From: Phycisphaerales bacterium
GTDB taxonomy: Bacteria; Planctomycetota; Phycisphaerae; UBA1845
Length of the DNA stretch: 15,001 bases
Direction: 5' to 3'
NCBI GenBank assembly: GCA_030612785.1
Contig: JAUWNF010000022.1
Location: 1-15,001 of the forward strand
In this document: in pieces, positions 7,089 through 14,950 of the stretch
Layout of the letters: every line of letters begins with the position of its first letter
Position numbering within the stretch: position 1 is the stretch's first letter
Translations under genes and position numbers: made by a program
The notes under the pieces: generated by a model
Told to the model about the DNA's origin: nothing
The model's input: the letters and a program-made list of their open reading frames with translations, nothing else
The model's database searches: none

Positions 7089-8288
7089 ATGATTGATGAA
7101 CAGGCGATCCGCCAGAGGTACTTGGCTCTGAAAGACACATTGGATGAGCGTGCCCGGCGTCTGTGGGCGGCGGCAGAGGTTAAGTCGGCGGGGTATGGTG
7201 GCTTCTCGGCGGTGGTGCGCGCGACGGGTATATCTTCCCGCACCGTGGCTCGTGGCGTGAGAGAACTGGAGTCGGGTGAGACTCCTGGCCCCGGTCGGGT
7301 TCGTTGTCCGGGCGGGGGCCGCAAGCCGGCTGAGGTTCTCGATCCCGGCTTGAAGGCGGCCTTGGAGGCCCTGGTGGATCCGGTGACTCGGGGAGATCCG
7401 GAGTCGCCCTTGCGATGGACGTGCAAAGGAACCCGGCGTCTGGCCTCCCAGTTGCAGAAGCAGGGTTATGCGGTCAGTCATACGCTGGTGGTGCGGCTGT
7501 TGCGCGAGGCGGGCTACAGTCTGCAGGCCAATCGCAAGGTGCGAGAGGGCACGAGCCATCCGGATCGGGACGGCCAGTTCGCGTACATCCACCAGCAGGT
7601 GACGCGTCAGATCAAGCGGGGCCAGCCGGTGATTTCGGTGGACACGAAGAAGAAAGAACTGGTCGGAGACTTCAAAAATGCGGGGCGGGAGTGGCAACCG
7701 AAGGATGAGCCGGAGGAGGTTCGGGTTCATGACTTTCTGGACAAAGAACTTGGCAAGGCGATTCCGTATGGCGTCTATGACGTGGGGAGCAACGTGGGTT
7801 GGGTCAGTGTGGGGGTGACGCACGACACGGCGCAATTCGCGGTGGCGACGATCCGGCGATGGTGGCAGCAGATGGGCCGACGCATGTATCCGAAAGCGCA
7901 TTCTCTGTTGATCACCGCGGACAGCGGCGGGAGCAACGGGGTTCGGGTTCGCTTGTGGAAGTGGGAGTTGCAGAGGTTCGCCAAGGCCACGGGGTTGACG
8001 ATTCACGTTCATCATTTGCCGCCGGGGACGAGCAAGTGGAACAAGATCGAACATCGTCTGTTTTCCTTCATCAGTCAGAACTGGCGTGGCCGACCGCTGC
8101 TGACGTGCGCCGCGATCGTGAACTTGATTGCGGGCACGCGGACCCAGACGGGTCTAAAGGTGCGCTGTGTGCTCGATCAGCGAGCGTACTCGAAGGGTAT
8201 CAAGGTGACAGACGAGCAGATGGCACGAATCAATCTCCTGCCCCACGCATTCCACGGGGACTGGAACTACACGATTCGGCCGGACTGA
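7089..8288 (+). CDS. ISAzo13 family transposase (DDE)
   Basis: The product is 399 residues from ATG 7089; an in-frame TTG at 7071 would add six. The N-terminal part (about residues 1-110) holds a helix-turn-helix-like segment, FSAVVRATGISSRTVARGV. The middle has the target-recognition-like stretch SPLRWTCKGTRRLASQLQKQG and VVRLLREAGYSLQANRK. The catalytic DDE core reads VISVDTKKKELVGDF (first Asp), LLITADSGGSNGVRVRLW (second Asp) and GTSKWNKIEHRLFSFIS (Glu). The GREWQPKDEPEEVRVHDF segment and the C-terminal HGDWNYTI are also hallmarks of this family ('Rhodopirellula transposase'). The protein is full length with no visible frameshift, so the element is probably active. The purine-rich GGGAG just before ATG 7089 is only one base away, so the start codon is not certain. 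Confidence 0.92.
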   Translation: MIDEQAIRQRYLALKDTLDERARRLWAAAEVKSAGYGGFSAVVRATGISSRTVARGVRELESGETPGPGRVRCPGGGRKPAEVLDPGLKAALEALVDPVTRGDPESPLRWTCKGTRRLASQLQKQGYAVSHTLVVRLLREAGYSLQANRKVREGTSHPDRDGQFAYIHQQVTRQIKRGQPVISVDTKKKELVGDFKNAGREWQPKDEPEEVRVHDFLDKELGKAIPYGVYDVGSNVGWVSVGVTHDTAQFAVATIRRWWQQMGRRMYPKAHSLLITADSGGSNGVRVRLWKWELQRFAKATGLTIHVHHLPPGTSKWNKIEHRLFSFISQNWRGRPLLTCAAIVNLIAGTRTQTGLKVRCVLDQRAYSKGIKVTDEQMARINLLPHAFHGDWNYTIRPD

Positions 8289-8291
8289 ATA

Positions 8292-8309
8292 TAGTGTATG
8301 TTATTTCAT
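8292..8309 (-). repeat. Right inverted repeat of the IS
   Basis: The reverse complement reads ATGAAATAACATACACTA and matches the left end at 14 of 18 positions. It lies 3 bases after the transposase stop codon. Confidence 0.75.
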
Positions 8310-8332
8310 TACGGACACAAAGAGTGCAAAAC

Positions 8333-8338
8333 GGGAGG
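8333..8338 (+). promoter_or_regulatory. Ribosome binding site for the oxidoreductase at 8345
   Basis: GGGAGG lies six bases before ATG 8345 and only 24 bases outside the right IS end. It settles the start: the frame is open upstream through the IS, but ATG 8345 gives the N-terminus MKQVLQNLKTG that is usual for this family. Confidence 0.75.
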
Positions 8339-8344
8339 ACCCTG

Positions 8345-10492
8345 ATGAAGCAGGTTTTGCAGAACCTAAAGACGGGAACGATCGAGGTGGCGGAGGTTCC
8401 CTGCCCACTGGTGCGGCCGGGACACCTACTGATCCAAACGCGGGCCAGTCTGATCTCGGCCGGGACCGAGCGCAGCTTCGTCGAGTTCGGCAAGGCCAGC
8501 CTGTTGGCCAAGGCCCGGTCCAAGCCGGACAAAGTCAAGCAGGTTCTGGACAAGATCAAGGCCGACGGCCTGCTGCCCACGCTGGAAACTGTCTTCGCCC
8601 GGTTGGACGAACCTTTCCCACTGGGATACTGCAACGCCGGCGTGGTGGTCGAGGTCGGCGCCGGTGTGGAGGCTTTCGAAACCGGTGATCGGGTGATCAG
8701 CAACGGTGCGCATGCCGAAATAGTCTGCGTGCCCCGCAACCTGTGCGCGAAGATACCCGAGGGCGTGAGCGACGAGGAGGCGGCCTTCACTGTGCTTGGC
8801 GCAATCGGACTGCAGGGTGTTCGCCTGATCGCGCCGACCCTCGGCGAGGCCGTGGTGGTGACCGGCCTCGGGCTGATCGGTCTGATGGTGGTGCAGATGC
8901 TGCGGGCCAACGGCTGTCGCGTCCTGGGTATCGACCCTGACCCGGGGCGGCTGGAGTTGGCCCGGCAGATGGGAGCCGAAACCGTCGATCTGTCTACCGG
9001 AGCGGATCCCGTCGCGACAGCGCTGGCGTTCTCCCACGGACGCGGGGTCGACGGGGTAATCATCACCGCCGCAGCCAAGACCAACGAAATCATGCACCAG
9101 TCCGCCCAGATGAGTCGCAAGCGCGGGCGGATTGTGCTGGTGGGCGTCGTGGGGCTGAACTTAACCCGGTCCGATTTCTACGAAAAGGAACTGACCTTCC
9201 AGGTGTCGTGCTCGTACGGGCCGGGGCGCTACGACGCAACCTATGAGGATCGTGGTTTAGATTATCCGATCGGTTTCGTGCGCTGGACTGAGCAGCGCAA
9301 CTTCGAGGCAATCCTCGACCTGCTCGCGTCCGGGTGCCTGGACGTCACGCCGTTGATCAGCAAGCGGATCGAGCACAGTGAGTCCGCCGAAGCCTACCGG
9401 CTGCTGGCCGAGGAACGCGAGGCACTAGGCATTCTCTTGACCTATCCGCGCGCGGAGGCGACCCGCGCGACAGTCGTGTCGCTGGAACGGGGCGAACGCG
9501 CCTCGAGCGGAACCGGTCGAGCGGTCGTTGGGCTGATCGGGGCCGGAAACTTCGCCCGGATGACGGGCCTGCCGGCCTTGGCTCGAACCAATGCGCGCCT
9601 GGCCGGGGTCGCCGACCTGGACGGCACCGCCGCCGCCCATGTGGGTAAGAAATTCGGCTTCGAACGCACTACCACTGACCACCATACGCTGCTCAACGAC
9701 CCCGACATCAATACCATGTTCATCTTCACGCGGCATGATCTCCACGCTCCCCTGGTGATGGAGACGCTCGAAGCGGGCAAGCACGTCTTCGTGGAAAAGC
9801 CCCTCTGTCTGAACTTGGAGCAGTTGGCCCAGATCCGCCAGGCATACGAGAAAGCGGAGGATCGCCAGCTTCTGGTCGGTTTCAACCGACGCTTCTCGCC
9901 ACACGCGATCAAGATGAAGGCGTTGCTGGCCAACCGCACCCAGCCGTTGTGCATGAACATGATGGTCAATGCCGGGGTGATCCCGCGGGGAGGGTGGGTG
10001 CACGATCCGGACGTGGGCGGGGGACGTATCATCGGAGAAGGCTGTCACTGGATCGACCTGATGTCCTTTCTCGCCGGCGCGCCCGTGTCACGCGTCGTCA
10101 GCACGAGAATCGGCCAATCGCCCGCGGTGGATATCCGTGATGACAAGTTAACCATCACCCTGAGTTTCACCAATGGCTCTGCCGGAACACTGCACTATTT
10201 TGGCAACGGCAGTAAGACCTACCCCAAGGAGACCCTGGAGGTCTTCTGCGACGGCAAGGTGCTGCGGCTCGACAACTTCCGCCTGCTCCGCGGCTACGGC
10301 TGGGCCGGCTTCAAGAAGATGAAGTTGCGGCGCATGGACAAGGGCCATCGCCGCGAGTTCCAGCAGATGATCGAGGCTGTGACCACCGGTGGACCCGGTG
10401 TCATTCCGTTTGCGGAAATCGACAACGTGATGCGGGCGACGTTTGCGGCCGTCGAGTCGGCCTCCACCGGCAACCCCATAGACCTCGAGTGA
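8345..10492 (+). CDS. Bi-domain oxidoreductase: MDR (alcohol dehydrogenase-like) + Gfo/Idh/MocA
   Basis: The product has 715 residues in two parts. Residues 1 to about 375 form a medium-chain dehydrogenase/reductase domain, with MKQVLQNLKTGTIEV, LISAGTERS (replacing the zinc-cysteine CGxCGSD of true zinc dehydrogenases), LGYCNAGVVVEVG and the Rossmann motif VVVTGLGLIGLMVV from 170. Residues from about 390 form a Gfo/Idh/MocA domain with its own NAD(P) site VGLIGAGNFA (395-404), the EKPLCL motif (E484-K485-P486) and GGGRIIGEGCHWIDL with the catalytic-type H568. These fusions are well known in exopolysaccharide loci, often beside heparinase II/III genes, and probably act on a sugar nucleotide or a glycan-derived sugar in the cytoplasm. 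The exact reaction is not established. The zinc ligands of the first domain seem to be missing. The upstream gene border is disturbed by the IS, so this gene may depend on read-through or a promoter near the IS end. Confidence 0.9.
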   Translation: MKQVLQNLKTGTIEVAEVPCPLVRPGHLLIQTRASLISAGTERSFVEFGKASLLAKARSKPDKVKQVLDKIKADGLLPTLETVFARLDEPFPLGYCNAGVVVEVGAGVEAFETGDRVISNGAHAEIVCVPRNLCAKIPEGVSDEEAAFTVLGAIGLQGVRLIAPTLGEAVVVTGLGLIGLMVVQMLRANGCRVLGIDPDPGRLELARQMGAETVDLSTGADPVATALAFSHGRGVDGVIITAAAKTNEIMHQSAQMSRKRGRIVLVGVVGLNLTRSDFYEKELTFQVSCSYGPGRYDATYEDRGLDYPIGFVRWTEQRNFEAILDLLASGCLDVTPLISKRIEHSESAEAYRLLAEEREALGILLTYPRAEATRATVVSLERGERASSGTGRAVVGLIGAGNFARMTGLPALARTNARLAGVADLDGTAAAHVGKKFGFERTTTDHHTLLNDPDINTMFIFTRHDLHAPLVMETLEAGKHVFVEKPLCLNLEQLAQIRQAYEKAEDRQLLVGFNRRFSPHAIKMKALLANRTQPLCMNMMVNAGVIPRGGWVHDPDVGGGRIIGEGCHWIDLMSFLAGAPVSRVVSTRIGQSPAVDIRDDKLTITLSFTNGSAGTLHYFGNGSKTYPKETLEVFCDGKVLRLDNFRLLRGYGWAGFKKMKLRRMDKGHRREFQQMIEAVTTGGPGVIPFAEIDNVMRATFAAVESASTGNPIDLE

Positions 10493-10567
10493 TACGCTCA
10501 TGCCCGTGTCCCGCTTGGCCCAGTGCTTCAGTGGGTCGGGCGCCGGTCATGGTTGAATGGGCAAACC

Positions 10568-11638
10568 ATGCCTCGCACTGCCAGTGATAGCCTGAGAGTA
10601 ATGCACACCTGCAGCGGGCGCGCCGTGCATGTTCGCTCCGACGGAAGGCTGTATATGTCCCGCGGCTACACGATCTACTCGTCTGACGACGACGGCGGGA
10701 CATGGGTGAGAGTTACCACGATGCCGGTCTCGTCGGTGCGGTGGTTCGGTAAACTGTGCCGGCTGGCGAGCAGGTTACTGCGCTTCGAGGTCCGGGCGTT
10801 GGCTGTGCTGTCCGACGGCACGTACGTGGCCTCCAACCGCGAATGGGTTTTCCGTGCACAGCCCGGTGAACCGGTGATGCGCCCGAGTATCGTCGAGGAA
10901 CAGGGGCCGGTGGTGACGCCTCCGATGACCCTGACTGTGGGCCCCGACGACCGCGTACTCTGGGGCGAATACAACTCGAAGAGCAACCATGATCAACCGG
11001 TTCGTCTCTACGTCTCCGATGACCGTGGTCGCAGCTATCAAGTCGCGCATGTCTTCGAGCCGGGCAGTGTCCGGCACGTGCACAACCTCTACTACGACCC
11101 GGGTTTGGAGCAGTATTGGGTGCTGGCGGGCGACCACGACGATGAACCCGGCATCGGGCGACTGTCCGCCGACCTGCGGGATTTTGAATGGGTCGGCAAG
11201 GGCAAACAGATCTACCGGGCCGTGTGCGTTTTCGATTTCGGCGACCGTCTGGTGTATGGCACTGACACCGAGATGGAACCCAACGCGATCGTAAGCCTGG
11301 ACAAGAAGACCGGTCGGGTCGAGCGGATCTTTGAGACGAACGGAAGTTGCATCTACGCCTGCCGTTTTGGCGGACTGTACGCCCTAACCACCACAGTCGA
11401 GCCGTCAGAGGTCAATCCTTCCCGCAACGCGACCTTGTGGCTTTCGCGTGACGGCGAGCGGTGGAAGAACGCCTTTGAAGCGACCAAAGATCGCTGGGGC
11501 CGTTTCTTCCAGTTCGGGTCCCTGGTGTTGCCGAGTGGAGCCAGCCCCCGAGAGGCAATCTCGTTCAGCGGTCAGGCCGTAAAACGCATCGACGGAAAAC
11601 TGGTCGTCGCCCGATTAACGGAACAGGAGTCATTCTGA
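10568..11638 (+). CDS. BNR/Asp-box beta-propeller protein (sialidase-fold)
   Basis: The product is 356 residues from ATG 10568. An in-frame GTG at 10523 would add 15 residues and ATG 10601 would remove 11; none has a strong ribosome site. Asp-box motifs (S-x-D-x-G-x-T-W) are visible: SDDDGGTW at 39-46, SDDRGRSY at 150-157, and a weaker SRDGERW near the C-terminus. Between them are propeller-blade patterns such as LAVLSDGTYVASNREWVFRA and RLVYGTDTEMEPNAIVSLD. No signal peptide or membrane segment is apparent, so it may be cytoplasmic. It lies between the bi-domain oxidoreductase and the heparinase-like gene with short gaps, suggesting one operon. A sialidase or lyase activity is possible, but no full set of catalytic residues could be confirmed. 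It may be a structural or binding partner of the heparinase-like protein. Confidence 0.75.
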   Translation: MPRTASDSLRVMHTCSGRAVHVRSDGRLYMSRGYTIYSSDDDGGTWVRVTTMPVSSVRWFGKLCRLASRLLRFEVRALAVLSDGTYVASNREWVFRAQPGEPVMRPSIVEEQGPVVTPPMTLTVGPDDRVLWGEYNSKSNHDQPVRLYVSDDRGRSYQVAHVFEPGSVRHVHNLYYDPGLEQYWVLAGDHDDEPGIGRLSADLRDFEWVGKGKQIYRAVCVFDFGDRLVYGTDTEMEPNAIVSLDKKTGRVERIFETNGSCIYACRFGGLYALTTTVEPSEVNPSRNATLWLSRDGERWKNAFEATKDRWGRFFQFGSLVLPSGASPREAISFSGQAVKRIDGKLVVARLTEQESF

Positions 11639-11691
11639 GCGGCGCACCAGGATGGTGGTCACGATCGCCCCGGAAGACAGGGTGAATCACA

Positions 11692-13725
11692 GTGTCCATT
11701 GGACAAAAACTGCAATTGGTGCGAGCGTTCGGCCCCAGGTGGGTGCTGTGGCGCGGTGCTTATGCGCTGAGGAAAAAGACTGGCCTGATGAAGCGTGGAT
11801 TCCCCGCGCTTGCGTTTGAGGATGTGCAACTGGGTGATCTCGTGCATGCCGGCACGCCGACGACACCCGAAGAGTATCGCGCGTTTCGCCGGACCGGCGC
11901 CGGTCGGTTTTTCTTCGAGCCGGGCCGACCGCCCGACGCCGCCACGCTTAAGCAGATAATGTCATCGTCTGAGCAGGATCGCACCGTAGCAGTGGCTGAC
12001 GACTACTGCCGCGGACGTTTCCTATATTACAGCCGCCACGTCCACGATTTGGGCTGGCTGGTCAACTGGCTGCGCAACCCGTTCACGAGTGCCGAGCATC
12101 ACGTCGGTACACATTGGGTCGACTACTCCACCTTTTCGGCCGCCGTCGGCGACATCAAAGATGTTTGGGAGCCTTCGCGATTCGCTTGTGCGTTCTGGCT
12201 GGTCCGGGCCTATGCACTGACGGGCGAAGACAAGTACCCTGCAGCCTTCTGGGAGTTGTTCGAGTCCTGGTGTCAACAGAACCCGCCCAACATGGGCCCC
12301 AATTGGAAATGTGGACAGGAGACCGCCCTGCGGAGCATGGCTTGGTGCTTTGCCTTGTACGGCTTCTGGAATGCCCCGGCGACAACAGCGGAGCGGATCA
12401 CCGCCATGGTCAGGATGCTGGCGATCCAGGGCGAGCGCATTCTGGGCAACATCGGGTACGCCGTTGCCCAGAAGAACAACCACGCGTTCAGCGAGGCCGT
12501 CGGCTTGATGACTCTGGGTATGCTGTTCCCGGAGTTGAAGGAAGCGCCGCGCTGGCTCCAAGTCGGGCGCGATGTCCTGGAACGGGAAATCCGCCGCCAA
12601 CTCTACGACGACGGTAGCTACGTTCAGCAGTCCATGAATTACCACCGGGTAATGCTGCACGACTGCATGTGGGCGATCCGCCTGGCGGAGTTGAACGGTC
12701 AACCGCTGTCGCGCGAGGCGACGGCGCGCGTGGCCGACGCGGGCGAGTTCCTGTTCCAGATGCTGGATGTGGACAGCGGGTGCGTACCAAACTACGGGTA
12801 TAATGACGGCGCCCTGGTGTTCCCCCTAAGCCCGTGTGACTATCGGGACTATCGCCCGACAGTTCAGTTGGCGCAGTACCAGGCCACGGGGCGGCGTGTC
12901 TTGGCGCACGGGCCGTGGGACGAAACGTTGCTGTGGTTCTACGGGGCCGATGCGCTTGCTGAAAAGCCGTCCACTGCTACGCCTGCTTCGCGGTGCTTTG
13001 ACAGTGGGGGCTATTACACGCTCCGAGGCCGCGATAGCTGGTGCATGGTCCGCTGTCACAGCTATCGCGACCGCCCGGGCCACGTGGATATGTTGCATGT
13101 GGACCTGTGGTACAATGGGGTCAATGTGCTGGGCGATAGTGGGACATACCGCTATTACGCGCCCGACGACCCGGTGCTCGAGCGCTATTTCAAGGATATC
13201 ACCGCACACAACACGGTCGAGATTGACGAGCGTGGCCCCTTGGATTTGTTTGCCAGGTGGGTGTGGCTTCCCTGGCCGCGCGCCAAGTGCCTGGAACACG
13301 ACCAGGACCGTTGGCAGGGTGAGCATTACGGTTACGATAGATCGCCGTGGCACGTGGTCCATCGGCGCAGCGTGCAGTTGGTTGATGAACACACCTGGTT
13401 GGTGACCGACGAACTCCTGGGGTCGGGCAAGCACCGTGTGAAGCTTCGTTGGCACCTGGCGGACGAAACGTTCCGCGTCGACCCACTCCGAAATCGCGTT
13501 GAGCTTGACCTGTCGTGCGGCCGCGTGACGATATCCGTCGAGGGGTCTGGCGAACTCCGCACGGAAGTACACCGCGGTCGGTGCGAGGCGGATCAAGCCT
13601 GCGGCTGGGAATCCCAATACTATGGCGAATACACGCCGCGGCCGACGATGGAGGTGACAGGAACTTGTGTGCTGCCGGCGCGGTTCGTGACTCGCATTGG
13701 TCTCCGTGAGGAGAACACTCCATGA
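11692..13725 (+). CDS. Heparinase II/III family protein (polysaccharide lyase-like)
   Basis: The product is 677 residues from GTG 11692, with AGGG about nine bases upstream. The N-terminal half (to about residue 400) is an alpha/alpha-toroid, with repeated helical segments such as WELFESWCQQNPPNMGPNWK, then QKNNHAFSEAVGLMTLGMLF (N263, H264) and GSYVQQSMNYHRVMLHDCM (Y317, H318). The C-terminal half is a beta-sandwich of the heparinase II/III-like type, with SGGYYTLRGRDSWCMVRCHS, RPGHVDMLHVDLW (H464, H469), LGDSGTYRYY and the HNTVEID segment. In lyases of this fold the Asn/His/Tyr set cleaves uronic-acid linkages by elimination. No signal peptide is visible: the N-terminus is MSIGQKLQLVRAF, not a classical leader. 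It overlaps the next glycosyltransferase by ATGA, so translation is probably coupled. Whether it cleaves glycan or acts in biosynthesis (for example trimming or epimerisation) is open. Confidence 0.9.
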   Translation: MSIGQKLQLVRAFGPRWVLWRGAYALRKKTGLMKRGFPALAFEDVQLGDLVHAGTPTTPEEYRAFRRTGAGRFFFEPGRPPDAATLKQIMSSSEQDRTVAVADDYCRGRFLYYSRHVHDLGWLVNWLRNPFTSAEHHVGTHWVDYSTFSAAVGDIKDVWEPSRFACAFWLVRAYALTGEDKYPAAFWELFESWCQQNPPNMGPNWKCGQETALRSMAWCFALYGFWNAPATTAERITAMVRMLAIQGERILGNIGYAVAQKNNHAFSEAVGLMTLGMLFPELKEAPRWLQVGRDVLEREIRRQLYDDGSYVQQSMNYHRVMLHDCMWAIRLAELNGQPLSREATARVADAGEFLFQMLDVDSGCVPNYGYNDGALVFPLSPCDYRDYRPTVQLAQYQATGRRVLAHGPWDETLLWFYGADALAEKPSTATPASRCFDSGGYYTLRGRDSWCMVRCHSYRDRPGHVDMLHVDLWYNGVNVLGDSGTYRYYAPDDPVLERYFKDITAHNTVEIDERGPLDLFARWVWLPWPRAKCLEHDQDRWQGEHYGYDRSPWHVVHRRSVQLVDEHTWLVTDELLGSGKHRVKLRWHLADETFRVDPLRNRVELDLSCGRVTISVEGSGELRTEVHRGRCEADQACGWESQYYGEYTPRPTMEVTGTCVLPARFVTRIGLREENTP

Positions 13726-14939
13726 GGTTGCTCTACATCCATCAGCATTTCATCAGCGGTGATGGTTTCGGCCCCAACCGCAGCTACGACGTCAGCCGAT
13801 ACCTTGTGCGCATGGGCCATGAGGTAATCATGATCTGCGGCGTCTACTGGCAGAGCGGGCTCGAGGAGATGCCCTGGTGGCGTCAGTTCCGTGTCGACCG
13901 GATTGATGGAATCAAGGTGGTCGTTTGCAATGTCAAGTACCACAACAAGATGCGGGTACCGGCGAGAATGTGGGCTTTCCTTAAGTTCATGATCCTGGCC
14001 ACCGCGGCGGCCCTGTGGCAGCGCAAGGTGGACCTCGTTTTCGCCACCAGCACACCGACGACCGTCGGCGTCCCCGGCAGGGTGTCGGCGAACCTCAAGC
14101 GGGTTCCCTACGTGTTTGAGGTACGGGACCTGTGGCCTGAGGACCTCCTGGCAGCGGACCGAATCACGCCGGGTTTGCAGTACAAGGTCTGGGAATGGCT
14201 GGAGTCCTTCAGCTACAAGACCGCCCGGAAAATCCTCCTGGTCTCAAAAGGGTTTCACGATCGCCTCCTGGAGCGCGGCTTTCCACCCGAAATGCTCGAG
14301 ACCATCGTGCTGGGAGCCGACGGCGCGCTCTTCGCCGATTTGAAGCCCAATCACGAGTACATCAAGAGACACGGCCTGGACGGCAAGATCATCGCGGTGT
14401 ACGCCGGGGCGATCAGCGACGCCAACGGATTATACCAGGTGGTGGATGCGGCCGAACATCTCCGGGACCGTCCCGACATCGCCCTGGTGCTCATCGGCGA
14501 CGGCAGATCGCGCGCGGAGCTCCGGGCCAGCGTCGCCCAGAAGGGACTGACCAACGTTCACTTCCTGGACCCTATTCCGAAAAAAGAACTGGTGCATATT
14601 CTGGCTGCGTGTCATATCGGGCTGATGATCCTCAAGCCAATCCGTCGGCCTCGGTGGGTCACCCCGAACAAAATTTTCGACTACATGTTCACCGGCATAC
14701 CCAGCGTGGTGAACTATGCGGGCACCACGGCTGAACTCGTCGAAGAACTTGGCGCCGGGTTGGCCGCCGAGCCCCATTCAGCGGAAGATCTCGCGGCGAA
14801 GATAAAGCACTGGGCAGACCACCCCGAGGAGCGAATCGCCGTCGGGCGTAAGGCTCGCGCGTTAGCAGTGCAGAAGTTCGACCGCACGGTCATTGCCAAA
14901 AGACTGGCTGAGGTCTTCCAGGAGTGCCTGCAAAAGTAA
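13722..14939 (+). CDS. Glycosyltransferase, GT4, WbuB-like
   Basis: The product has 405 residues. The N-terminus MRLLYIHQHFISGDGFGPNRSYDVSRYLVRMGHEVIMICG is the usual GT-B start with a G-x-x-R acceptor loop. FEVRDLWPEDLLA at 132-144 is the hallmark of the WbuB-like group (amino-sugar transferases). The donor half has IIAVYAGAISDANGLYQVVDA, ALVLIGDGRSRAEL, VHFLDPIPKKEL and TPNKIFDYMFTGIPSVVNYAG, with D320 in place of the usual donor-site glutamate. FYEC-type variation like this is common in the group, so activity is expected. The start overlaps the heparinase-like stop (ATGA at 13722-13725), implying translational coupling. The predicted role is addition of a sugar, possibly an N-acetylated amino sugar, to the lipid-linked repeat unit. 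The donor is inferred from the family only. Confidence 0.9.
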   Translation: MRLLYIHQHFISGDGFGPNRSYDVSRYLVRMGHEVIMICGVYWQSGLEEMPWWRQFRVDRIDGIKVVVCNVKYHNKMRVPARMWAFLKFMILATAAALWQRKVDLVFATSTPTTVGVPGRVSANLKRVPYVFEVRDLWPEDLLAADRITPGLQYKVWEWLESFSYKTARKILLVSKGFHDRLLERGFPPEMLETIVLGADGALFADLKPNHEYIKRHGLDGKIIAVYAGAISDANGLYQVVDAAEHLRDRPDIALVLIGDGRSRAELRASVAQKGLTNVHFLDPIPKKELVHILAACHIGLMILKPIRRPRWVTPNKIFDYMFTGIPSVVNYAGTTAELVEELGAGLAAEPHSAEDLAAKIKHWADHPEERIAVGRKARALAVQKFDRTVIAKRLAEVFQECLQK

Positions 14940-14950
14940 CCGGGGGCCGC

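Larger units (their letters stand above)
7041..8309 (+). mobile_element. Complete ISAzo13-type insertion sequence
   Basis: The element is about 1,269 bp and holds one transposase gene. Its ends are imperfect inverted repeats: 7041-7058 matches the reverse complement of 8292-8309 at 14 of 18 positions, with GAAATAAC perfect. TA flanks both sides (7039-7040 and 8310-8311), so a 2-bp TA target duplication is possible; because TA is its own reverse complement, it could instead belong to the repeats. Both ends and the transposase look intact, which suggests a fairly recent insertion. It lies between the methyltransferase and the oxidoreductase in the same orientation as the operon. Confidence 0.8.

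Noticed and set aside
6642..8054. 470-residue open frame on the minus strand across the methyltransferase and the transposase
   Set aside because: It crosses the left IS border, so it cannot be an old gene. Its composition (rich in P, R, H, Q) is that of an antisense shadow in GC-rich DNA, and the plus-strand products are clear family members.
8290..8302. Outward promoter at the right IS end (TATAGT or TATGTT as a -10 box)
   Set aside because: No acceptable -35 hexamer lies at 16-18 bases from either box. The AT-rich IS end makes such boxes likely by chance.
7799..8344. In-frame N-terminal extension of the oxidoreductase back into the IS
   Set aside because: The extension is the transposase gene read in another frame. 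The family N-terminus and the GGGAGG site both support ATG 8345.
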